DNA of 64,000 bases from Flavobacterium sinopsychrotolerans (GTDB taxonomy: Bacteria; Bacteroidota; Bacteroidia; Flavobacteriales; Flavobacteriaceae), in NCBI RefSeq assembly GCF_900110375.1, contig NZ_FODN01000001.1:910796-974795 (forward strand), written 5' to 3'. The position numbers and the translations under genes are program-made. A model generated the notes under the pieces. It was not told the origin of the DNA, made no database searches, and saw only the letters and a list, made by a program, of their open reading frames with translations. Each line of letters opens with the position of its first letter. Within the stretch, counting starts at the first letter, position 1. This document shows, piece by piece, positions 40,294 through 48,841 of the stretch.

Positions 40294-41442
40294 TTATTTT
40301 TTGTGAATTAAACGGGTAAGTTTTATGGATAAATCGGTGAGAATAATTTTAGCGTTTCCGTTGCGTTCAATGTGATACATGGCTTCCGAAAGTTCTTTGA
40401 AAATATCGTTGATATTGTTGCCGTTTACGAAAGGCGCAAAATTCTCCAGTTTGAACTTTTCAACTTGTGGTTCCATGTAAACTAAACTTGGCGTTTGGTA
40501 ATTCAACAACAATGCCTGACGGAACATGTCGATGCAGAAATGTAAAAATTTCTTCTGGGTTTCTCTTCCTAAACCGGCAATTTGCTCGCTCCATTGAATC
40601 AAATCCTGAATGGCTGCGGCGTTTCCTTTGGCCCTAAAAGCAGCCCGAACCCAATCAACGAACCATTTTTCAAAAAAAACCGATTCGCTGTCCGGTTGCA
40701 GTAATTGCAGTGCTTTGTTGTAATTTCCTTGTGCCTGATGCGCTATTTTTAAAGCTTCTTTTGATTCCATGCTTTCTTTTGAAACTAAAGCTTCTGCAAT
40801 TACAGTTTCACTTAGTCCGTTAAAATGCAACACTTGGCATCGGGAACGAATGGTTTGAATGATATCTTCTTCATTTTCCGAAATCAGAATGAAAACAGTT
40901 TTGTCTGTAGGCTCTTCAAGTAATTTCAGCAGTTTATTGGAAGCGGCAATATTCAATTTATCGGCCATCCAAATAATCATTACTTTGTATCCGCCTTCGT
41001 AGGATTTTAAAGCCAGCGATTTCAAAATTTCCTGCGCATCGTCAACCCTGATTTCGCCTTGTTTGTTTTTAACACCCAGCATTTGGTACCAATCAAACAA
41101 ACTTCCGTACGAGTTTAGCTCTAAAAACTGACGCCATTCCATGATAAAATCGATGCTTTTAGGTTTGGTTTTTACGTCTTCGGTACTTACCGTTGGGTAA
41201 ATGAAATGCAAATCCGGATGCGATATTTTATGAAATTTAATGTTGCAAGATTCATTTGAACCTGAGTTTTCCGCGTTTTGATTGCTGCAAATGATGTATT
41301 GCGCGTAAGCAATTGCCATAGGCAAGGTGCCACTACCTTCAGGACCAACAAATAATTGTGCATGTGGAATTCTACCCAAATCAGCACTTTTTGTCAAATG
41401 ACTTTTGATGTGTTCTTGTCCTAAAATTTCTGAAAATTGCAT
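40294..41442 (-). CDS. holB: DNA polymerase III subunit delta'
   Basis: 382 residues. The N terminus MQFSEILGQEHIKSHLTKSA leads to GRIPHAQLFVGPEGSGTLPM, a P-loop-like region in which the usual Lys is Thr (GPEGSGTLPM), in line with an inactive ATPase site in delta'. The central AAA+ part includes IRVDDAQEILKSLALKSYEG, GYKVMIIWMADKLNIAASNK and LLKLLEEPTDKTVFILISEN, the conserved 'LLK.LEEP' box. The collar region continues to the C terminus. The subunit is part of the clamp-loader complex. The zinc-binding cysteine cluster seen in E. coli is reduced here. First of a probable holB-doxX-thioesterase operon. Confidence 0.92.
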   Translation of the reverse strand: MQFSEILGQEHIKSHLTKSADLGRIPHAQLFVGPEGSGTLPMAIAYAQYIICSNQNAENSGSNESCNIKFHKISHPDLHFIYPTVSTEDVKTKPKSIDFIMEWRQFLELNSYGSLFDWYQMLGVKNKQGEIRVDDAQEILKSLALKSYEGGYKVMIIWMADKLNIAASNKLLKLLEEPTDKTVFILISENEEDIIQTIRSRCQVLHFNGLSETVIAEALVSKESMESKEALKIAHQAQGNYNKALQLLQPDSESVFFEKWFVDWVRAAFRAKGNAAAIQDLIQWSEQIAGLGRETQKKFLHFCIDMFRQALLLNYQTPSLVYMEPQVEKFKLENFAPFVNGNNINDIFKELSEAMYHIERNGNAKIILTDLSIKLTRLIHKK

Positions 41443-41763
41443 AAAGCAAAGATAGCAGAAAATGGTTTAGTCTAAAATTTTAGAATGCAAAGTTTATATT
41501 CAATTGAGTTTGATAGAAATAATAAGTAGTCGTCTAGAGTTTACGGTTTTTTGTTTCGGTTTTTTTCTAAGAATAAAAATGCCTTAACCCTACTATTTGT
41601 CCTGTTAAAGGAATTCATCTTTGGTATAAATAATAAATATTTAAAGCGTTTTTTTCTTAATTTCTTAATGTTAGTAGTTGTTGTGGATAAATTTTTATGT
41701 TTTTTTTATAATGCTTTTAGTTTAAAAATAGTATTGAAAAGTTGTAAATTCAAAATATTTGTA

Positions 41764-41771
41764 TATTTTTG
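41764..41771 (+). promoter_or_regulatory. Predicted promoter of the gliding-locus operon (TTG-N19-TATTTTTG)
   Basis: TATTTTTG fits TAnnTTTG, with TTG at 41742-41744 separated by 19 bases as a possible -33 element. It is 29 bases before the ATG of the first gene and may drive the remF-sprF set. Confidence 0.5.
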
Positions 41772-41800
41772 AGTTTTATTAATAATTTTATAATAAAGCT

Positions 41801-42244
41801 ATGAAAAGAAAAATTATTTTCTTCAGTCTGTTTTTTTTGTTAGTAGCGGGCACTGTATCTGCTCAAAACAAAAACTTACCTAAAAGTATCATTAGTACCA
41901 CTGCATCTATCAGGCAATATTATGATCAAAAAGAATTGAATGGTATGCAAAAAGGGGAGTTGCTTGAGTTATATATAGAGCGTATCAAGGTTTTAGTTAA
42001 AATTTTACCCTATGTTGCACTTGCTACAAAACCTGGAGTAACTATGGCTGATTTAGGTATTCCGGATGATTCAGATCATAGAAAATCGCTAGATTTACAA
42101 TCTGAAAGTACAGCAAGTTTTCTTAATACGACAGTAGATTTTCAAAGGAAAATGATGCCTTATTCGGATAAAAATAACTTAATAGCGTCAATTTTATTTT
42201 ATCAAAATACATTGAAAGAACTTCATGTATTTAATGAACTTTAA
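41801..42244 (+). CDS. remF: Small secreted protein, first gene of the gliding adhesin locus (RemF-like by position)
   Basis: 147 residues. A signal peptide (KRKIIFFSLFFLLVAGTVSA) precedes a mostly helical mature protein (LPKSIISTTASIRQYYDQKE, LNGMQKGELLELYIERIKVL). I do not recognise a domain. The name is given only because, in F. johnsoniae, remF and remG are, as I recall, the genes immediately upstream of sprC-sprD-sprB-sprF, and this gene occupies that place here. Its role would be in gliding or surface-adhesin assembly. It has a promoter-like box upstream and is followed by a perfect inverted repeat before the next gene. Confidence 0.5.
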   Translation: MKRKIIFFSLFFLLVAGTVSAQNKNLPKSIISTTASIRQYYDQKELNGMQKGELLELYIERIKVLVKILPYVALATKPGVTMADLGIPDDSDHRKSLDLQSESTASFLNTTVDFQRKMMPYSDKNNLIASILFYQNTLKELHVFNEL

Positions 42245-42298
42245 TTTTTTTGTTTGAAAAAAGCTTGATTTCTTCAACGTTTAGTTCTAAGGGAACAA

Positions 42299-42340
42299 AT
42301 TTTAAAATCATGTAGATTTGAATCTACATGATTTTAAAAT
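42299..42340. repeat. Perfect 20 bp inverted repeat between remF and remG
   Basis: The arms ATTTTAAAATCATGTAGATT (42299-42318) and its exact reverse complement (42321-42340) are separated by 2 bases. It starts 55 bases after the first stop codon. It could be a terminator-like or mRNA-stabilising hairpin, or an operator. Confidence 0.8.
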
Positions 42341-42414
42341 TAAAACCCATTTAGTTTTTTAATCCTAATTTAGTTACACAGTCATGTGTTACGAATTATT
42401 TATAACTTATTTCA

Positions 42415-43698
42415 ATGAAAAACATAACCCAAATTATATGGATTGTTCTTTTAATAGTTTGTGATGTTAATGCGCAACAAGAAAAAGGCATAATTGGTTC
42501 AAGTAACTGGCTAAATAACTGGACAGAATTTAAACCCAATATTGTTGATTATGGCGAAGCCAATCAAATATTAGCCGGAAGCATTTCAATAAATACAAAG
42601 TTGTTGAAAAGAAATATTTACGTTCTCCAAGGAGATGTTTATGTTACTAATAATGCAGTTTTAACAATTGAACCCGGAACAAAAATAATAGGTGATTTTC
42701 AATCTAAAGGCGCACTTATTATTACTAAAGGAGCGACATTAATTGCAGATGGTTTAGAAACGGATCCAATCGTTTTTACTTCAAATGCCAGTACAAAAAA
42801 AGCTGGAGATTGGGGTGGTATTATTATTTTAGGTGACGCTCCAATAAATAAATTTGGAAATTACTCTTCATTAAATTTAGAGCTAGACCCTAATTTTAAT
42901 ACTTATGGAGGAACTAATTCTGTTGGTTCTTCGGGCATTATAAGATATGTTCGAATAGAATTTGCCGGCAAAAGGATTAAAGGGAACGATAATTTTAGTG
43001 GATTGTTATTAGCCGGCTTAGGTTCTAAAACGATTGTTGAAAACGTGATGGTCAGCTATTGTGGTGGAAATTCTTTTGACATTTTTGGTGGAGAACTTAA
43101 CTTAAATAAAATGGTTTCTCTTCGATCTAAAAAAGATGATTTTAAGTTTACTCAAGGGACTCAATGCCGAATTGATAATTCATTAGCAATTAGATCATCT
43201 TATGTATCAAGTGATTCTGACTCTAGATGTGTAGAGGTTTTGGGTTATGAAAGAAAAGAAGAAACTGATTTTTCAAAAAAAGCAACCGTAGTTACCGCTA
43301 CAAATTTAACGATGGTAAATGATAGTGAAAATTTGAGAGCAGATATACAAGCAGGTTTAATAAAATCAGCAGTATATATTGGAGAGAATGCATCACTTTT
43401 ATTTAAGAGAAGTGTGATATCAGGTTTTAATCCAGCTGTTTTATTGGATAGCAATATTGAAATTAATGACAAAAACTTGAAGAAAATGCAATTTGAAGCC
43501 ATGTATTTCAATAATTGTAACGGAAATATTTTTACGGAAAACAACACTAATAACGAAGATTTAGAAAGTTGGTATGGTCAAAGTGTATTTTTTAATGTGT
43601 ATTCAAAAGGAAATAACTCGGAGACATTTATAGATTTTTCAAACGATAAAAAACCAGATTACCGATTACAATTATCAAAAATTACAGCATCTAAATAG
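42415..43698 (+). CDS. remG: Secreted beta-helix-like surface protein (RemG-like by position)
   Basis: 427 residues. N-terminal signal peptide (ITQIIWIVLLIVCDVNAQ), then short repeating strands: LKRNIYVLQGDVYVTNNAVL, TIEPGTKIIGDFQSKGALII, TKGATLIADGLETDPIVFTS. The pattern 'L.I..GT.I.G....GAL.I..G..L.A.G....PIVFTS' followed by GDWGGIIILGDAPIN is the known right-handed beta-helix family of cell-surface proteins in Bacteroidetes. There is no type A or B sorting domain at the C terminus (ending PDYRLQLSKITASK), so it may be periplasmic or handled by a partner. The name is by position between a small secreted gene and sprC. Spacing to sprC is 56 bases. Confidence 0.55.
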   Translation: MKNITQIIWIVLLIVCDVNAQQEKGIIGSSNWLNNWTEFKPNIVDYGEANQILAGSISINTKLLKRNIYVLQGDVYVTNNAVLTIEPGTKIIGDFQSKGALIITKGATLIADGLETDPIVFTSNASTKKAGDWGGIIILGDAPINKFGNYSSLNLELDPNFNTYGGTNSVGSSGIIRYVRIEFAGKRIKGNDNFSGLLLAGLGSKTIVENVMVSYCGGNSFDIFGGELNLNKMVSLRSKKDDFKFTQGTQCRIDNSLAIRSSYVSSDSDSRCVEVLGYERKEETDFSKKATVVTATNLTMVNDSENLRADIQAGLIKSAVYIGENASLLFKRSVISGFNPAVLLDSNIEINDKNLKKMQFEAMYFNNCNGNIFTENNTNNEDLESWYGQSVFFNVYSKGNNSETFIDFSNDKKPDYRLQLSKITASK

Positions 43699-43754
43699 AA
43701 ATTACATGTACAAATGCTGCAATTTAAGAGCTAAAAACAGACTAAAAATTAATT

Positions 43755-45203
43755 ATGAAATGTAGCCCCACTACCATTTTTAATAAATATATTGTTGTTT
43801 TTATATTGCTGGTTTTACCAGCAATTACTTGTTTATATGCACAAGTAGCGATTAATAAACCAGCCATTGGTTTTACTCAAGTATGCGCTAATTCTGGCTT
43901 TAATGCATTTGAGGTTAGCTTTTCTTTTAGTGGCGCTTTAGATCCGTCGAATCAGTTTATTTTAGAACTTTCGGATGCTGCAGGTAATTTTGCTACACCA
44001 GTCACGCTTAGTGCCACCGAAAAACCATTAACAGCGACCCCTACTTCAAGGACTTTTATTTTTTCAGTTCCTACCAGCACAGGCGGTGAGAATTATAAAG
44101 TAAGAGTTAAGAGTACTTCGCCTGCATCGGTTAGTCCAGTTTCAAATGCTTTTGCGGCGTATTATAAAATTCAAGACTCACAATTTTCTATTAATAATTT
44201 TAATGCAACAGCTACTTATTGTACAGGTGGTTCGTATTTATTAACGATAGACAATCCTGGAACGGGAACCAATGATTCTCCTTTGAAATATCCTTCACTT
44301 ACCTATAAATGGTTTAAAGAGCCAAGCTTAGTTCCTATAGCTACTACAGCCAGTTTAACGGTGAACCAGCCAGGGCGTTATTATGTAGAGACTAATTACG
44401 GTACTTGTACGTCAGATTCTTATTCAAACAGAGTAACTGTAGGAGAAGCTTCAGGTGTATCTGCTACAATAACGTCTAGTAAAGGCAACCCTTTTTGCCC
44501 TTCGGATGGCCCCACAACACTTAGCACACAAGCTGGAAACTCGTATCAATGGTTCAATAATGACGTAGCAATTTCAGGGGCAATTGGTCAACAATATCAA
44601 ACTAGCATAGCAGGACAATATTCTGTAAAAGTAGATTTTGGGGGCTGTACTTCGAGTGCTTCCATAAACTTACAGGATGTACCTTTTACCAGTTCTTTAA
44701 ATGTATCCAGTACAACAATAATTAATGAAGGGGAAACTAAAACTATCATTGCGACAACAGATGCTAATAATCCCACATTTGAATGGTACTTTGATAACAC
44801 CTTAATTGCAGCAGCAGTTTCAAATACTTTAAATGTTACTGAGGAAGGAACTTATTCTCTTACGATTACACAAACTACCGGATGCATATCCAAAAAAGAG
44901 TTGCCTTTTGTAATCAACTTTCCTTTTGTTGATCCAAACGTTACTAAGATTCCAAATCTTATCAGTCCTAACAATGACGGGATCAATGATACCTGGATAT
45001 TGCCACAAGAGTATGTAAGTGGTACAAATACGGAAATACTTTTATTAAATTCAAGAGGCGAAATAGCCTTACAAACGAATAATTATCAGAATAATTGGCC
45101 GGAAAATGCACTAGATTTTAAATCAGTTAATCCAATTTATTATTACATAATTACAACGCAAGATAATAAAGTAAAAAAAGGTTCTATAACGGTAGTCAAG
45201 TAA
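43755..45203 (+). CDS. sprC: T9SS type B sorting-domain protein SprC
   Basis: 482 residues. N-terminal hydrophobic signal (FILLVLPAITCLYAQ), then Ig-like beta-domains with paired cysteines (FNATATYCTGGSYLLTIDNP, YYVETNYGTCTSDSYSNRVT, SAGQ.GQYSVKVDFGGCTSS-like repeats). The C-terminal ~85 residues are the gliding-motility-associated CTD: IPNLISPNNDGINDTWILPQ, LLLNSRGEIALQTNNYQNNW, PIYYYIITTQDNKVKKGSIT. That is a type IX (PorSS) secretion signal, so the protein is exported across the outer membrane. Gene order between RemG-like and the PorP/SprF fusion, one base from the next gene (stop 45203, start 45205), fits sprC of F. johnsoniae, needed for normal colony spreading. Confidence 0.75.
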   Translation: MKCSPTTIFNKYIVVFILLVLPAITCLYAQVAINKPAIGFTQVCANSGFNAFEVSFSFSGALDPSNQFILELSDAAGNFATPVTLSATEKPLTATPTSRTFIFSVPTSTGGENYKVRVKSTSPASVSPVSNAFAAYYKIQDSQFSINNFNATATYCTGGSYLLTIDNPGTGTNDSPLKYPSLTYKWFKEPSLVPIATTASLTVNQPGRYYVETNYGTCTSDSYSNRVTVGEASGVSATITSSKGNPFCPSDGPTTLSTQAGNSYQWFNNDVAISGAIGQQYQTSIAGQYSVKVDFGGCTSSASINLQDVPFTSSLNVSSTTIINEGETKTIIATTDANNPTFEWYFDNTLIAAAVSNTLNVTEEGTYSLTITQTTGCISKKELPFVINFPFVDPNVTKIPNLISPNNDGINDTWILPQEYVSGTNTEILLLNSRGEIALQTNNYQNNWPENALDFKSVNPIYYYIITTQDNKVKKGSITVVK

Positions 45204-45204
45204 C

Positions 45205-48200
45205 ATGAAAAATATTTTTTTAAGCGTTGTGTTTTTTTTCTGTTTGCTTCAAGTACTCCATTCTCAAGAAGGTGGAGTGGCTTCGTTTAATATTCCCGTT
45301 AGGAATTCTCTTAAGTTCAACAAATTTATCATAAATCCAGCTTTTAGTTTTGCCAGAGAACAAAATTCTTATATCAGTATTTTTAACAAACGAGAATGGG
45401 TACAATTTGAAGATGCCCCACAAACGTATTTAATTAGTTATTCCGGTCGATTTAGAGAAAATCAAGGTATTTCAGTAGGCTTATTCCAACAAAATTATGG
45501 TGTATTGACTACATTTGGAGGAATAGCAAATTTTGCCCAAAATGTTTATTTAGGGCAAGACAGCAACTTGACCTTTGGGGTTAATTTGGGTTTTTATAAA
45601 AGTGGAATTAACACCGGAAAGGTAGTAACAAACTATCCTGATCCTTCTTTAGAGACAATACCTTCAAATTCTTTGATCACATTAAGTCCGGGCATTAATT
45701 ATGGGACTGCTTTTTTTGATTTCGGTTTTGCCATTAATAATGCGGTATTATATAATCTTCAAAGTTCCGAAATGGTACAAGATGATCCAGAACGAAGCAT
45801 TCAAGCCCATATAATGTATACTGGTTTTATAGACAGCTACGGTTTTTTTGACAAAAGTAAATTTTCTGGACTAGTAAGAGCCGAAAGTAAAAAAGAGCAG
45901 ACTATTGTTTCCGGATTGATGATGTTCAGCATTCCAAAAGGAATTTGGGCACAAGCTGGGTATAACAGTTTTCATGGCGTTTCCGCAGGAATAGGACTCA
46001 ATCTAACTTCCAGAATAGCGCTAGAATATAATTATGAAAAAGCATTAGGGAGTTTTACACAGTTTGGACCCTCCCATGAAATTGTCTTGGCTTATAAATT
46101 TAAAGGAAGTTATAGCGATGATGACGAAGAAGAAGGTGCTATTATACCTGCTTTAGAATCTCGAAAAGTCACTCCTTCAAAACCAGTTGTTCAAGCCAAA
46201 GTTAAATCGGATGCTGACATTCAAAAAGAAAATGAACTCAATGCAGCTAAAGCAAAAGTACTTGCCGATGCCAAGGCTACTTCCGATGCCATTGCACAAA
46301 CCAGATTAGAGAGTGCAGCTAGGGCTAAAGCCTTGTTAGAAGCTAATCGATTAAAAAGAGAGAAAATTGCTGCCGATGCTGCCGCTAAAGCAAAAGCTAT
46401 TGCTGATGCCAAAACAGCAACTGTCGCAAAACCAGTTGTGCCAAAAACACAACCAGTGGTCATTACGGATGCTAAAGCCAAAGCTGATGCCAAAGCAAAA
46501 CTAGAGGCACAAGCTGCTAAATTAGCCGCTGACGCTAAAGTCAAAGCTGACGCTGATGCCAAGGCGAAATTAGCTGCGGATGCCAAAGCGAAACTAGATG
46601 CACAAGCTGCTAAATTGGCCGCTGACGCCGATGCCAGAGCAAAATTAGCTTCCGATGCCAAAGTAAAATTAGATGCAGAAGCTGCTAAATTGGCCGCTGA
46701 TGCTAAAGCCAAAGCTGACGCCGATACTAAAGCAAAACTAGATACAGAAGCTGCTAAACTTGCCGCTGACGCTAAAGCCAAAGCTGACGCCGATGCCAGA
46801 GCAAAATTAGCTTCCGATGCCAAAGCAAAACTAGAGGCACAAGCTGCTAAATTAGCCGCTGACGCTAAAGCCAAAGCTGACGCCGATGCCAAAGCGAAAT
46901 TAGCTGCGGATGCCAGAGCGAAACTAGATGCAGAAGCTGCTAAATTGGACGCTGATGCCAAAGCCAAAGCTGACGCCGAAGCGAAATTAGATGCAGAAAC
47001 TGTTAAACTTGCCGCTGACGCTAAAGCCAAAGCTGATGCCGATGCCAAAGCAAAACTAGATGCAGAAGCTGCTAAATTAGCCGCTGATGCTAAAGCCAAA
47101 GCTGACGCCGATGCCAGAGCGAAATTAACTGCCGATGCTAAAGCAAAACTAGATGCAGAAGCCGCTAAACTTGCCGCTGATGCCAAAGCCAAAGCTGACG
47201 CCGATGCCAGAGCGAAATTAGCTGCCGATTCTAAAGCGAAATCAGATGCAGAAGCCGCTAAATTGGCTGCTGATGCCAAAGCCAAAGCTGACGCCGATGC
47301 CAGAGCGAAATTAGCTGCCGATGCTAAAGCGAAACAAGATGCAGAAACTGCAAAACTTGCCGCTGATGCCAAAGCTAAAGCTGATGCCGATGCAAAATTA
47401 GCTTCCGATGCTAAAGCGAAATTAGATGCAGAAACTGCTAAATTGGCCGCTGACGCTAAAGCCAAAGCTGACGCCGATGCCAGAGCGAAATTAGCTGCTG
47501 ATGCCAAAGCAAAACTAGATGCAGAAACTGCTAAATTGGCCGCTGATGCCAAAGCCAAAGCTGACGCCGAAGCGAAATTAGCTGCCGATGCTAAAGCGAA
47601 ACTAGATGCAGAAAATGCTAAATTGGCTGCTGACGTTAAAGCCAAAGCTGATGCCGATGCCAGAGCGAAAGCCAATGCAAAACCAAAAGATGAGAATGCA
47701 AAAACGATGGATAATATAGCGGAAACATTAGATAACGCCAGAAAGGCACAGCTACAATTATTGAATCAGTTGAATGAAAAAGTGAATCAAAGAGAAAAAG
47801 AACTGAAAGACTTAAAAACCGAGAATGATTTAAGTGATAAAGGAATTGCAAGTGCTCCAAAAGAATTCAAGAGTGTTTCCGCTGAAAATAATGCATTGGA
47901 ATCTTTAAAATCAGAAATAGATCAGGTTAACAAAAGCCAAAATCAATTACTAAGCACGTTTAAAAATTTATACGAAGAGCGTATTAAAAAAGTACCAAAC
48001 AAAAATGATGCACTTACGCAAAGCTATTTGAAAACGATAGACTTGTTGAAAGGGGAACAATTAAAAGCGGAACAATCCAATACTAATTTAATTACTTCAT
48101 TAGAGAAAATTAAAATAGAAACGGAAATAGAGAAAAAACGTAGGATAAAAAAGGCCAATTTTGAAAATGAGGATAGTAGGTATCAGAAAGATCAAGAGAC

Positions 48201-48555
48201 GTTGAAACGTATTAAAGAAACGACAACAGTTAGCACAGTAAAACTTAAACCGGAAGATTTTGATTATGGTAATGAGCAATCAAATATGCAAATTATTAAG
48301 AATATTAAAAACGTGGAAACAGGTTATTATTTAGTGCTTGCAGTTCATGCTGATGTTGCAAAAAGAGATTCTTTTGTCACTAAAACGATAGCAGCGGGAG
48401 AATCAAAAATTAATTTTTTCTATGATGTTAAATCAACGAATTATTTCATTTATTCGGAGAAATTTGATAATCTGCAAGAAGCAACAAGAACGTTGGAATC
48501 CCGAGGCAATAAACCCTATAACGGAAAAATGGTGATGGTGCGCGTAGAGAATTAA
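45205..48555 (+). CDS. sprD: SprD-like protein: PorP/SprF domain plus long Ala/Lys/Asp-repeat helix
   Basis: 1116 residues. Signal peptide (NIFLSVVFFFCLLQVLHSQ), then a PorP/SprF outer-membrane domain to about residue 305 (FNKFIINPAFSFAREQNSYI, GYNSFHGVSAGIGLNLTSRI, ALEYNYEKALGSFTQFGPSH). From about 360 to 825 there is a periodic, Ala-rich helix built from ~31-residue units such as KLAADAKAKADADARAKLAA, followed by a mixed coiled coil (NLITSLEKIKIETEIEKKRR) and a C-terminal ~75-residue domain (VETGYYLVLAVHADVAKRDS, IYSEKFDNLQEATRTLESRG). The gene lies between sprC and sprB, as sprD does. A role in export or anchoring of the adhesin is likely by family. The repeat section is also repetitive at DNA level. 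Confidence 0.7.
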   Translation: MKNIFLSVVFFFCLLQVLHSQEGGVASFNIPVRNSLKFNKFIINPAFSFAREQNSYISIFNKREWVQFEDAPQTYLISYSGRFRENQGISVGLFQQNYGVLTTFGGIANFAQNVYLGQDSNLTFGVNLGFYKSGINTGKVVTNYPDPSLETIPSNSLITLSPGINYGTAFFDFGFAINNAVLYNLQSSEMVQDDPERSIQAHIMYTGFIDSYGFFDKSKFSGLVRAESKKEQTIVSGLMMFSIPKGIWAQAGYNSFHGVSAGIGLNLTSRIALEYNYEKALGSFTQFGPSHEIVLAYKFKGSYSDDDEEEGAIIPALESRKVTPSKPVVQAKVKSDADIQKENELNAAKAKVLADAKATSDAIAQTRLESAARAKALLEANRLKREKIAADAAAKAKAIADAKTATVAKPVVPKTQPVVITDAKAKADAKAKLEAQAAKLAADAKVKADADAKAKLAADAKAKLDAQAAKLAADADARAKLASDAKVKLDAEAAKLAADAKAKADADTKAKLDTEAAKLAADAKAKADADARAKLASDAKAKLEAQAAKLAADAKAKADADAKAKLAADARAKLDAEAAKLDADAKAKADAEAKLDAETVKLAADAKAKADADAKAKLDAEAAKLAADAKAKADADARAKLTADAKAKLDAEAAKLAADAKAKADADARAKLAADSKAKSDAEAAKLAADAKAKADADARAKLAADAKAKQDAETAKLAADAKAKADADAKLASDAKAKLDAETAKLAADAKAKADADARAKLAADAKAKLDAETAKLAADAKAKADAEAKLAADAKAKLDAENAKLAADVKAKADADARAKANAKPKDENAKTMDNIAETLDNARKAQLQLLNQLNEKVNQREKELKDLKTENDLSDKGIASAPKEFKSVSAENNALESLKSEIDQVNKSQNQLLSTFKNLYEERIKKVPNKNDALTQSYLKTIDLLKGEQLKAEQSNTNLITSLEKIKIETEIEKKRRIKKANFENEDSRYQKDQETLKRIKETTTVSTVKLKPEDFDYGNEQSNMQIIKNIKNVETGYYLVLAVHADVAKRDSFVTKTIAAGESKINFFYDVKSTNYFIYSEKFDNLQEATRTLESRGNKPYNGKMVMVRVEN
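46485..47670 (+). repeat. Tandem ~93 bp DNA repeats inside sprD
   Basis: Units encoding KLAADAKAKADADARAKL followed by a LAADAKAKLDAEA-type part recur about a dozen times, with full units of 31 codons (93 bp) and some shortened ones. Adjacent copies differ by single codons such as E/Q, A/T and R/K. The region encodes the Ala-rich helix and should be prone to copy-number change. Confidence 0.85.
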
Positions 48556-48645
48556 GAACAAAATAATGCGTCTGAAAATTGAATACTGTAGATAGGAATA
48601 ATAGCAAAAAATGCAATAGGTTATCATAAATTTTGAATTGGGATT

Positions 48646-48677
48646 GATACTATTCTAAACTTGTTTTAGGATAGTAT
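48646..48677 (+). promoter_or_regulatory. Hairpin in the sprD-sprB spacer
   Basis: GATACTATTCTAAAC (48646-48660) faces GTTTTAGGATAGTAT (48663-48677), with one bulge and a G.U pair. A second, smaller pairing (TATTCC/GGGAATA) lies near 48702-48722. Neither is followed by a strong T-run. The 286 bp spacer holds no gene; the hairpins might attenuate or protect the transcript entering sprB. Confidence 0.4.
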
Positions 48678-48841
48678 TTCCCGTTAAAGATGTCATTTAC
48701 TATTCCTAAGTTAAAAGGGAATAAGGAGTTAATTTTTAATTAAATAGCAATAATAATTTTTTTAAATACCACATAATTTGCTTGTAATAAATTCCGATTT
48801 TTTGAATGAAAATCAAGCAAGTACCCAAATAAATTAATACC

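Noticed and set aside
41682..41690. A perfect DnaA box (TTATCCACA on the minus strand) upstream of the gliding locus.
   Set aside because: Isolated; another single perfect match occurs inside tex at 7233-7241, so single boxes are expected by chance.
41551..41772. A 73-codon + strand frame upstream of the first gliding-locus gene.
   Set aside because: Phe/Leu/Lys-rich, AT-driven, ends at the predicted promoter of the next gene, no recognisable domain.
46221..47675. A 484-codon minus-strand reading frame across the sprD repeats (Ala/Leu/Ser-rich).
   Set aside because: It is the antisense of GCN-GAT-AAA codon repeats, in which stops cannot arise on the opposite strand. No start context or family resemblance.
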